A DNA stretch of 6,484 nucleotides, taken from Acidimicrobiia bacterium UBA6912 (lineage in GTDB: Bacteria > Actinomycetota > Acidimicrobiia > Spongiisociales > UBA5794). Every line of letters begins with the position of its first letter. Position 1 is the first letter of the stretch. The stretch is from assembly GCA_002450985.1 (NCBI GenBank), contig DKBA01000015.1, positions 2,392-8,875 of the forward strand, written 5' to 3'. Below are positions 1 to 4,614 of the stretch, one piece after another. The notes beneath the pieces were generated by a model, which did not search any database, was not told where the DNA came from, and worked only from the letters and a program-made list of their open reading frames with translations. A program made the translations under genes and the position numbers.

Positions 1-1
1 T

Positions 2-1060
2 GCGGCCGGCGGGAGTTCCGCTGACCTGGGCAATCACGCGTACTACGTCCGCATCCTCTGCAACCGGGGCGAGGTCCACGAACCAGACGCCGTCTCGGAA
101 CTCGCGTACCAAGCCGGCGCCGGCCTCTGCGGCGAGCCTCGTCTTTCCCACACCTCCAGGCCCGAGCAGAGTCACGAGCCGCCGTCCCTCCACCCGATGG
201 CGCACCGCCTCGATCTCTCCGCCTCGCTCCACGTAGGTTGTGATGGGCCGGGGCACGTTGTGACGAGGATGCTTCGGATCCGTCCAAGCCGGATCTGCAA
301 GGAGTGCCCGGCTCTCCGCCTCGAGCCGCCTGAGCGCCTCCGGCGGCTCGATGCCCAGTTCCGCACGGAAGCTCTCCGCGACCCGTGAGTAGGCGCCCAG
401 CGCATCGGTGTATCGTCCCGCTCGGTTGAGCGACTGCAGCAGTGCCGCCGCGAATCCTTGGTGGGCTGGGAACTCGACGGTGAGTGCCTCGAGCTCGGCG
501 ATGGCTTCACCGTGTCGTCCGACGGAAGTGAGGAGGTCGATTCGAAACTCGAGTGCGCGCCGTCGTGCTGCTTCGAGACGGCGGATCTCGGGGATGGCGA
601 ACTCTTCGTAGCGGACGTCTTCATAGGGTGGCCCCGTCCAGCAGGCGAACGCCTCGTCGAGTACTGCGATCGCCCGGCCGGGATCTTCTCCGGCAAACGA
701 GGCTGCCTCTCGGACCAGCTGCTCGAAGCGAGTTGCGTCGATCTGCGCCGGGTCCGCCGAGAGGCGGTACCCCCCATGCTCCGCGATGATCGCATCTCGG
801 CTCGCTCCGAGAGCGGGATCCATTGCCAGCGCTCGACGGATTCGGGACACGTGGAATCGAACGGCGTCTCCGGAAGTCTCCGGGGGTCGCTCACCCCACA
901 GTGCGTCGACGATGCGGTCGTTGGTGACGACCTTGCCGACGTGGATGAGCAGCAGTGCGAGGAGTCTGCGCTGCATGCGGGCGAGCGTCGCCGGCTCTCC
1001 GTTGAGGATCGCGTCGATCGGTCCGAGAACGCGGTACTGGATTGTCTCAGCTTCGGTCAT
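2..1060 (-). CDS. SARP/AfsR-type BTAD regulator with NTPase domain, N-terminal 353 residues
   Basis: A cytoplasmic DNA-binding transcriptional activator of the AfsR/SARP class, reading left from the ATG at 1060; the C-terminal part lies outside the window. Residues about 8-100 form an OmpR-type winged helix, with RRLLALLLIHVGKVVTNDRI, the ALWG motif and the closing GGYRL typical of these proteins. Residues about 108-252 are the bacterial transcriptional activation (BTAD) domain, including YEDVRYEEFA and a TPR-like helical stretch ending in ELGIEPPEALRRLE. An NB-ARC/AAA-type NTPase begins near 272, and its Walker A loop GPGGVGKT is at residues 300-307 (bases 140-163). Relatives with this layout are usually 900 residues or more, so most of the protein is missing. 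An in-frame TGA seven codons upstream makes this ATG the first possible ATG. No clear Shine-Dalgarno precedes it. The gene diverges from a secreted-protein gene that it probably controls. The ligand and full regulon are unknown. Confidence 0.92.
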   Translation of the reverse strand, partial: MTEAETIQYRVLGPIDAILNGEPATLARMQRRLLALLLIHVGKVVTNDRIVDALWGERPPETSGDAVRFHVSRIRRALAMDPALGASRDAIIAEHGGYRLSADPAQIDATRFEQLVREAASFAGEDPGRAIAVLDEAFACWTGPPYEDVRYEEFAIPEIRRLEAARRRALEFRIDLLTSVGRHGEAIAELEALTVEFPAHQGFAAALLQSLNRAGRYTDALGAYSRVAESFRAELGIEPPEALRRLEAESRALLADPAWTDPKHPRHNVPRPITTYVERGGEIEAVRHRVEGRRLVTLLGPGGVGKTRLAAEAGAGLVREFRDGVWFVDLAPVAEDADVVRVIAQVSGTPAGR

Positions 1061-1082
1061 CGATCGCTCACGATCCGCTCAC
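1054..1082. promoter_or_regulatory. SARP-like direct-repeat operator
   Basis: The heptamer CGCTCAC occurs at 1065-1071 and again at 1076-1082, an exact 11-bp period with a 4-bp spacer (GATC). A degenerate third copy, CGGTCAT (5 of 7), sits one period earlier at 1054-1060 and includes the regulator's start codon. SARP proteins of the ActII-ORF4/DnrI type are known to bind heptameric direct repeats at 11-bp spacing close upstream of the -10 element. The right-hand repeat ends 10 bp before the TACGTT -10 candidate of the secreted-protein gene, so activation of that gene and repression of the regulator's own start are plausible. Binding is inferred, not shown. Confidence 0.5.
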
Positions 1083-1088
1083 ACCCTA

Positions 1089-1117
1089 GAGATACGTTGC
1101 GAGAGCGCCTCGTGCAA
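1089..1117 (-). promoter_or_regulatory. Candidate promoter of the SARP regulator
   Basis: On the minus strand TTGCAC (1117-1112) and TATCTC (1094-1089) are separated by 17 bp, the usual sigma-70 spacing. Each hexamer matches the consensus at only three positions. The predicted transcript would start near 1083, just ahead of the direct repeats, which would let a bound regulator block its own transcription. Confidence 0.35.
1093..1098 (+). promoter_or_regulatory. Candidate -10 element of the secreted-protein gene
   Basis: TACGTT fits TANNNT, about 48 bases before the ATG at 1146. No good -35 hexamer is found at 16-18 bp; the direct repeats lie where a -35 would be. That is the arrangement expected of an activator-dependent SARP promoter. 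The element overlaps the opposing -10 candidate of the regulator. Confidence 0.35.
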
Positions 1118-1145
1118 GGCACAACTTCGAGAGAACGGAGCCAGC

Positions 1146-1658
1146 ATGCGAAAGACGCTCATTCTGCTCATCGCCATCGGGCTGCTCATCGTGGGCCTTG
1201 CGGCACCTGCGACGGCGGTGCAGCCGGACAAGTCCATCGGCTTCTTCGAGTACGAGGAGTACCTGACGTCGTGCGATGGATTCGACCTCGTGTACGACGT
1301 CGAGCTGATGGCGACGTTCACGACCTTCTACACCGCCGACGGCGAGATCGATCGCTTTCAGGACCACTACAACCTGACAGGGCTGCTTCACCGCAGCGAC
1401 GGCGTCGGCCCGGTCGTTGCGGACCACTCGTCCAACATCAGCATCTATGAGCCTGAGACTTGGGAGATCGCCACGCTGCACGGCGCAGCGTGGAACACGG
1501 TGATCCCCGGCATCGGGCCGGTCGTCAAGGTCACCGGGAACATCGGTTGGGACGAGAGTGCAGGCTGGCCGCCGGTGCTCACTGCCACCGGGTGGAACGT
1601 GAGCGGGTTCGACCTTCCGGATTGGGCTCACACCGCGCTCTGCGAATACTTCGGATAG
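1146..1658 (+). CDS. Small secreted protein of unknown function
   Basis: A 170-residue protein that I do not recognise. The start is fixed by GGAG at 1137-1140, five bases before the ATG; the longer open frame upstream overlaps the divergent regulator and is not coding. Residues 1-24 form a classic Sec signal peptide: MRK, a hydrophobic run of Leu/Ile/Val/Ala, then the cleavage-site motif AAPATA before VQ. The mature part of about 146 residues has alternating polar and hydrophobic stretches that suggest a beta-rich fold. It has only two cysteines, Cys43 and Cys166, placed near its two ends and able to form a disulfide outside the cell. There is no lipobox, second membrane segment or catalytic motif that I can see. 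The gene is divergent from the SARP regulator with an 85-base shared control region and stands alone, so it is probably that regulator's dedicated target. Confidence 0.85.
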   Translation: MRKTLILLIAIGLLIVGLAAPATAVQPDKSIGFFEYEEYLTSCDGFDLVYDVELMATFTTFYTADGEIDRFQDHYNLTGLLHRSDGVGPVVADHSSNISIYEPETWEIATLHGAAWNTVIPGIGPVVKVTGNIGWDESAGWPPVLTATGWNVSGFDLPDWAHTALCEYFG

Positions 1659-1677
1659 TGCGGTCGGAGAGGCCGCA
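1659..1677 (+). terminator. Hairpin directly after the secreted-protein stop
   Basis: TGCGGTC (1659-1665) pairs with GGCCGCA (1671-1677) around a five-base loop. This 7-bp stem has one G-T pair and starts on the base after the stop codon. No T-run follows, so it is at best a non-canonical terminator or a transcript-end stabilising hairpin. Confidence 0.4.
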
Positions 1678-1740
1678 TCGGCATCCCGAACCGGACGACG
1701 TGCCGCCGGCGGTTCGCGGGCGGGGTCGTCCGAGATCGTG

Positions 1741-2035
1741 GGGCTGGGCGACACGCTTGCCGTCATCGAATGAGACAACGCCGCGGGCGCCTTCTCCGAA
1801 GTGAAGACGCCGGTCGAGATCGATTTGCACCGCGACGCCGATCGGGTGATCCACCGGAGCGAGAAGCTCGCCATCCAAGACCGACTGCCGGACCTGTGGG
1901 CGACCAACGGATGGATCACCGACAAGCCAGAGGGATTCACGGTGACCGCCGACGGTTCGACACCACCCGCATGTGTGCAGGTTCGTGGAGGCCGACGATG
2001 TCCTGCCTGCGATCGGTTCTAGCCCGAGGATTTGA
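1741..2035 (+). pseudogene. Probable frameshifted coding relic, function unknown
   Basis: No intact gene is found here, but plus-strand frame 1 has strongly GC-biased third positions from about 1741 to 1955. It reads GLGDTLAVIE, then a TGA at 1771-1773, then DNAAGAFSEVKTPVEIDLH and onward to FTVTADG. After about 1954 the bias fades in this frame and appears in frame 2, which reads VRHHPHVCRFVEADDVLP up to a TGA at 2033-2035. Together this looks like one gene broken by a nonsense codon and a frameshift. A 73-codon ORF from GTG 1801 to TAG 2022 could instead be a real small gene, but it has no Shine-Dalgarno and an uncharacteristic C-terminus. The opposite strand is also open for 173 codons, which I take as a shadow. 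I recognise no family. Confidence 0.3.
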
Positions 2036-2079
2036 GCTGATAACTGTGCAGTTCTCGCTCGTCCGTGAGGGGCAGATTC

Positions 2080-2104
2080 CCGGGTGAGCACAGCGCTCAC
2101 CCGG
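2080..2104. repeat. Strong inverted repeat beside the tRNA fragment
   Basis: The 9-base arm CCGGGTGAG (2080-2088) is perfectly complementary to CTCACCCGG (2096-2104), with a 7-base loop in which C2089 and G2095 can also pair. It has no T-run, so it is not a standard terminator on either strand. It lies 13 bases left of the tRNA-like sequence and may be part of an element end, an att arm or a transcription barrier. Confidence 0.6.
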
Positions 2105-2117
2105 ACATACTCTGTAG

Positions 2118-2152
2118 TCAGCAGGTCGTGGGTTCGAGTCCCACCGCCCGCT
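2118..2152 (+). other. tRNA 3' fragment (probable att scar)
   Basis: The sequence reads as the 3' part of a tRNA. TCAGC (2118-2122) suits an anticodon-stem 3' arm, and AGGTC (2123-2127) is a typical five-base variable loop. GTGGG-TTCGAGT-CCCAC (2128-2144) is a perfect T-arm with the conserved TTCGA. CGCCCGC plus discriminator T (2145-2152) would be the acceptor 3' strand. The matching acceptor 5' strand GCGGGCG, a D-arm and a paired anticodon stem are all absent upstream, so it is not a working tRNA. Integrases of genomic islands and phages commonly use tRNA 3' ends as att sites and leave such duplicated ends behind. The tRNA identity cannot be fixed; the preceding TCTGTAG loosely recalls a Thr-type loop. 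No integrase is present in the window. Confidence 0.6.
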
Positions 2153-2256
2153 CGAAACGCAGGCAGGGCAGGGGCGATCGCCGCCGGCCGAGTCCAATCC
2201 GTCGGGGGCGTCTGACCGATCCAAGCTCCTGGAGAGCGTACGGATCACCAGACATG

Positions 2257-2270
2257 GGGCGATGTCGCCC
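2257..2270. repeat. Short inverted repeat downstream of the PIN toxin
   Basis: GGGCGA and TCGCCC flank two bases, giving a hairpin with a 5-bp stem and 4-base loop. It is about 46 bases past the end of the toxin gene on the minus strand. It could help end the toxin-antitoxin transcript, but no T-run follows. Nothing else is recognised between 2153 and 2315. Confidence 0.25.
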
Positions 2271-2315
2271 ACCACGGAATGGCGCCCTGCGGCCTTCGAG
2301 GAGTGCGTTGGGTCC

Positions 2316-2723
2316 TCAGTGGTCTGGGTGGGGGACGGCGACGACGGTGAGTTCCTCGATCCCGGTGAAGTCCTGGGGCCTGCAGGTGTGGAGGGGGAGA
2401 TCGTTGGAGATCGCGATGGCGGCGATCATGGCGTCGTAGGCGCGTGCCGCTGGTTTCCGGCCTGCGCTTCGCAGACCTGCCGCTACCCGACCGAAGCTGC
2501 GGGCTGCGGCAGCGTCGAAGGGCAAGGGGTCGAAGTCGGCTTCGGCCTGCTGGAGGTGCGCTTGCCGGGCGGACCGTTCCTCGTCGGTCGATGCCACCAG
2601 TGGACCCACCGAGAGTTCGGCGAGGGTGATTGCCGTGATCAGCGGCTCGTCGGGGAGCGGATCGGTGGTCTGCAGCCTGCTGAGCAGGATGAGCGTGCTG
2701 GTGTCGAGGATCCCGCGAGGCAT
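2316..2723 (-). CDS. vapC: PIN-domain toxin, VapC family
   Basis: A 135-residue PIN-domain protein, the toxin half of a type II toxin-antitoxin pair. Known VapC toxins are Mg2+-dependent ribonucleases that cleave tRNA or rRNA and stop translation. The acidic active site is visible: Asp7 in ILDTSTLI, Glu36 in ITLAELSVG, Asp97 in RAYDAMIAAIAISNDLPLHT, and Asp118 in CRPQDFTGI, in the right order and spacing. The length is normal for the family, and no inactivating change is seen. The gene starts three bases after the antitoxin stop (TGA-TCG-ATG) with no Shine-Dalgarno of its own, so its translation is probably coupled to the antitoxin. Which RNA it cuts cannot be read from the sequence. Confidence 0.9.
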   Translation of the reverse strand: MPRGILDTSTLILLSRLQTTDPLPDEPLITAITLAELSVGPLVASTDEERSARQAHLQQAEADFDPLPFDAAAARSFGRVAAGLRSAGRKPAARAYDAMIAAIAISNDLPLHTCRPQDFTGIEELTVVAVPHPDH

Positions 2724-2726
2724 CGA

Positions 2727-2963
2727 TCAGAGGGCGGGATCGAGGAGCCGGTCGAGGTCGTGGCGCAACCGGTCCGGGTCGACGGGCGGAAGGTGCCGGC
2801 GCCGGGCGAGGACCACGTCCAGCGGCATCGGCTCCCGGCCGAGTGGTCGCAGCTCGGCGACCGGCTTCCCGGAACGGGTGATCGTGAGCCGCTCGCCCTT
2901 GGCAGCACGGTCGACGACGTCGCCGCCATGGTTGCGGAGTTCCCGGATCGAGACCTCGGACAT
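2727..2963 (-). CDS. Phd/YefM-family antitoxin
   Basis: A 78-residue antitoxin directly upstream of the PIN toxin. Residues 1-45 match the prevent-host-death fold: MSEVSIRELRNHGGDVVDRAAKGERLTITRSGKPVAEL, a DNA-binding dimer in known members. The remaining 30 or so residues, LDVVLARRRHLPPVDPDRLRHDLDRLLD, are Arg/Asp-rich and would be the disordered toxin-wrapping tail. The start at ATG 2963 is supported by the family's N-terminal motif and by a -10 element ending six bases before it, with no Shine-Dalgarno, which points to a leaderless transcript. Antitoxins of this class usually repress their own operon, and a palindrome suited to that lies in the promoter. It is first in the two-gene operon. 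Confidence 0.9.
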   Translation of the reverse strand: MSEVSIRELRNHGGDVVDRAAKGERLTITRSGKPVAELRPLGREPMPLDVVLARRRHLPPVDPDRLRHDLDRLLDPAL

Positions 2964-2969
2964 GCTCGC

Positions 2970-2998
2970 ACCGTATCACGCGTGATACATACATGCAA
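2970..2998 (-). promoter_or_regulatory. Toxin-antitoxin promoter (leaderless)
   Basis: On the minus strand TTGCAT (2998-2993) and TACGGT (2975-2970) are spaced by 17 bp. The -10 ends six bases before the antitoxin ATG, so transcription should start at or next to the A of the start codon. Confidence 0.5.
2973..2988. promoter_or_regulatory. 16-bp perfect palindrome, likely autoregulatory operator
   Basis: GTATCACGCGTGATAC is fully self-complementary. It fills most of the spacer between the -35 and -10 candidates and overlaps the first half of the -10, so a bound dimer would exclude RNA polymerase. Operon autorepression by the antitoxin or the toxin-antitoxin complex is the rule in this class, which makes this the expected binding site. 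Confidence 0.6.
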
Positions 2999-3101
2999 GA
3001 GGGCTGCCGACCACGCCGATCACCAGATCCAGGACGACGAGACGCAACTCGGCAGGTATTCGCATCGTTACTTCCAGGATCGGCCCAGCGGAACGCAATC
3101 G

Positions 3102-3117
3102 GTCAGGTCCTCCTGAC
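3102..3117. repeat. 6-4-6 inverted repeat in the intergenic region
   Basis: GTCAGG and CCTGAC flank TCCT, a perfect dyad. It lies between the toxin-antitoxin promoter and the acyltransferase gene. It could be an operator or a small hairpin; no partner is identified. The stretch 2999-3332 otherwise holds no gene I can support. Confidence 0.3.
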
Positions 3118-3187
3118 AGATGTCCAGGTGATCGATGTCGACCGGGCATGATCAGCGGCCGGCGCCGGACGCGGAACCCGCCGGTAC

Positions 3188-3203
3188 GAGCATCACTATG
3201 CTC
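3188..3203. repeat. 6-4-6 inverted repeat over a -10-like sequence
   Basis: GAGCAT and ATGCTC flank CACT. The dyad contains most of TATGCT (3197-3202), which matches TATAAT at four positions, although no convincing -35 is present at 17 bp. It may be an operator and weak promoter for the acyltransferase gene, which begins 130 bases later. Confidence 0.3.
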
Positions 3204-3276
3204 CCGCCACAGGGCCTTTCGGGGTGGGGCGCCCTCTTCCGAGACGGGGGGATCAGGTTTGGCACGACATGAAGTG

Positions 3277-3336
3277 ATGGCGCAAGGCGACTGCGCCCGC
3301 CCGGCGCCCGGCTGCCGCCGGGGCGGCTGCCGATGA
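3277..3336 (+). CDS. Possible 19-codon leader ORF with three cysteines
   Basis: An ATG at 3277 reads MAQGDCARPAPGCRRGGCR and stops at TGA 3334-3336. That stop overlaps the start codon of the acyltransferase by four bases (ATGA), the classic layout for translational coupling. The peptide has three Cys and five Arg in 19 residues. There is no good Shine-Dalgarno, and the frame is GC-biased simply by composition, so it may be fortuitous. If real, it is more likely a regulatory leader than a functional protein. Confidence 0.25.
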   Translation: MAQGDCARPAPGCRRGGCR

Positions 3337-4481
3337 GCCGGCTCTCCCGCGTGAGCGCAGTGGTGCGGCGCCGGTACGTGCTCGGTACGGCCGTCTACGA
3401 GGGAAGCGAGGGCACGGCGTGGTTCGCCGGACTCGAGCCGCGCACGGCGAGCCTCGCCGCCTTCTTCTGCGGCGACGACGTCCGGCCCGGCCGGCGGGGC
3501 CGCGTGTGGCGTCGGCGGATCGCGAGCCGGATCGCCGACATCGCCGGGGGCGGCGGGTTGCCGATCCTACGCCTCCAAGATCCCGACCCGCGGCTCGCTC
3601 CTCTCATCGGGCGTGCCGTCACGGTGCCGTTGATGGTCGGCATCCACACGGAGCTGCCTGCCGACGTCGATGCTTTGAGGTCGCAGCTGCTGACGTCGAC
3701 GACCCGCGAGGATTTCCGGCGTATCCGCCGCGCCAACTTCACCTACCGGGTGACCAGCGATCCCGAGGCCATCCGCGAGTTCCACGCTCGGCACTACTCA
3801 CCCCTCGTGGCACAGCAGTTCCCGGAGGATGGTCGGGTCGGCTCGGTCGAGAACATGCTCGATGCGCTCGGACGGGGCGGCGAGCTCGTCTGCGCCGATA
3901 TCGACGGCGTATGGGTCGCCGGCATGTTCAACATCCGCCACGACGACAGGTACGCGATGATGAGCCTCGGCATCCGTGATGCCGACAATGACGTTCGCCA
4001 GAAACGTGTGGTCGCCGCCCTCATCATCCGGAGCCTGGAGCGAGCCGTCGAGCTCGGCATGGACCAGGCCACCTTGGGGAAGTCGCTGCCATTCCTCGGC
4101 AAAGGCCCCGTGTGGTTCAAGGCGAAATGGAGCGGCATTCTCTCTCGCGATTCCGCAACTCCCGATGTCCACATGTTCATGGATCTCCGTCACGCCGCCG
4201 TGCGGCGGATGCTGGCAGCGAGCCCGGTCATCCACGATGAGGACGATTCGTTGGTGGTGTCGACATGGCTGGACCCGGGCGACGATCCCCTCAAGGTCAC
4301 CACCCGAGAGGCGGGGCGCTATCCGGGCGTCGCCCGGTGGTACGTCCTCGGTGAGCCGGAGACACTCGCCGCCGGCGCCGAGGCGCTGGGGACTCGGGAG
4401 CGGATCGTGCCGGTCCCCGTCACACCGCACGGGGATCGACCGCTCTGGCTGGGCGAGATACTGCCCGGGCCGGCGGCGTAG
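3333..4481 (+). CDS. GNAT-superfamily acyltransferase, FemAB/BioF2-like
   Basis: A 382-residue soluble protein with no signal peptide or membrane segment. Residues about 145-270 resemble the acyl-CoA or aminoacyl N-acyltransferase fold of FemAB/BioF2-like GNAT proteins. A strand pair, GELVCADIDGVWVAGMFNIR, precedes YAMMSLGIRD. A long helix, VRQKRVVAALIIRSLERAVELGMD, follows, and then the ending LGKSLPFLGKGPVWFKAKWSG, which recalls the closing KxxWG element of FemAB-type domains. The N-terminal 140 residues look like the degenerate first GNAT lobe, and the last 110 residues resemble no domain I know. The ATG at 3333 is the first ATG after an in-frame TGA at 3270-3272. Its ribosome site is weak (GGGGCGG about six bases upstream), and it may depend on coupling to the small ORF that overlaps it. 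The substrate is unknown: FemAB relatives modify peptidoglycan, cell-surface glycans or lipids, but no such genes are next to it. Confidence 0.8.
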   Translation: MSRLSRVSAVVRRRYVLGTAVYEGSEGTAWFAGLEPRTASLAAFFCGDDVRPGRRGRVWRRRIASRIADIAGGGGLPILRLQDPDPRLAPLIGRAVTVPLMVGIHTELPADVDALRSQLLTSTTREDFRRIRRANFTYRVTSDPEAIREFHARHYSPLVAQQFPEDGRVGSVENMLDALGRGGELVCADIDGVWVAGMFNIRHDDRYAMMSLGIRDADNDVRQKRVVAALIIRSLERAVELGMDQATLGKSLPFLGKGPVWFKAKWSGILSRDSATPDVHMFMDLRHAAVRRMLAASPVIHDEDDSLVVSTWLDPGDDPLKVTTREAGRYPGVARWYVLGEPETLAAGAEALGTRERIVPVPVTPHGDRPLWLGEILPGPAA

Positions 4482-4526
4482 GCGCGAGCGGATCGGCGGC
4501 CTCGCCCGGCGGCGGTGCGGGGAAAT

Positions 4527-4541
4527 GGTCCTTCGGCTCTA
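4527..4541 (+). promoter_or_regulatory. DosR/DevR-box-like sequence
   Basis: GGTCCTTCGGCTCTA resembles the mycobacterial hypoxia-regulator box GGGACYTTNGGCCCT, with the core CCTTNGGC-CT intact. It lies 74 bases before the ATG of the acidic protein gene. A half-site, GGGCCTTTCGG at 3212-3222, lies upstream of the acyltransferase. The part CGGCTCTAGCCG (4534-4545) is also a small dyad. In GC-rich DNA such matches can arise by chance. Confidence 0.25.
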
Positions 4542-4558
4542 GCCGGGGTGTACCCGGC
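4542..4558 (+). terminator. Hairpin downstream of the acyltransferase
   Basis: GCCGGG (4542-4547) pairs with CCCGGC (4553-4558) around GTGTA. It stands 60 bases after the acyltransferase stop and has no T-run, so it may be a weak terminator or part of the leader of the following gene. Confidence 0.3.
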
Positions 4559-4588
4559 GGCGTACAAGGGAGGAACGAGCGGGGTTCC

Positions 4589-4609
4589 CCTCCACCGCCG
4601 AAGGGAGGT
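4589..4609 (+). promoter_or_regulatory. Strong Shine-Dalgarno with a complementary upstream arm
   Basis: GGGAGGT at 4603-4609, five bases before the ATG at 4615, is the best ribosome-binding site in the window and settles that start. CCTCC at 4589-4593 can pair with GGAGG at 4604-4608 across a 10-base loop, which would hide the site. A second AAGGGAGG copy lies at 4566-4573 and matches the one at 4601-4608. Confidence 0.45.
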
Positions 4610-4614
4610 ATGCC

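Noticed and set aside
172..894. Minus-strand 240-codon ORF and the plus-strand ORFs at 197-1450 over the same region
   Set aside because: They are Ser/Arg-rich or Arg-rich shadows of the BTAD regulator, whose frame (1060 down to 2) carries clear domain motifs and the codon bias.
786..1145. N-terminal extension of the secreted-protein frame back to 786
   Set aside because: It overlaps the regulator, whereas ATG 1146 has a proper Shine-Dalgarno and begins a textbook signal peptide.
1086..1940. Minus-strand 284-codon ORF opposite the secreted protein
   Set aside because: It is an Arg/Ala/Pro-rich shadow covering the secreted-protein gene and the divergent promoter; it has no recognisable domain.
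2080..2152. Complete tRNA gene
   Set aside because: There is no acceptor 5' strand matching CGCCCGC, no D-arm, and the anticodon-stem 5' arm does not pair.
1937..2275. Minus-strand ORF containing WDSNPRPADY and plus-strand ORF containing QQVVGSSPTARS
   Set aside because: These phrases are well-known false translations of tRNA 3' ends, here of the T-arm at 2128-2144.
2262..3116. Plus-strand 284-codon ORF across the toxin-antitoxin genes
   Set aside because: It is antisense to two genes with clear family motifs. Its last 39 codons beyond the antitoxin promoter show mild codon bias but match nothing I recognise.
3261..3276. Sigma-54 promoter suggested by TGGCAC
   Set aside because: The required TTGC half is missing at the right distance; GAAG is found instead.
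3309..3332. Direct repeat CGGCTGCCG (3309-3317, 3324-3332) before the acyltransferase
   Set aside because: It is low-complexity GC-rich sequence with only two copies and no sign of function.
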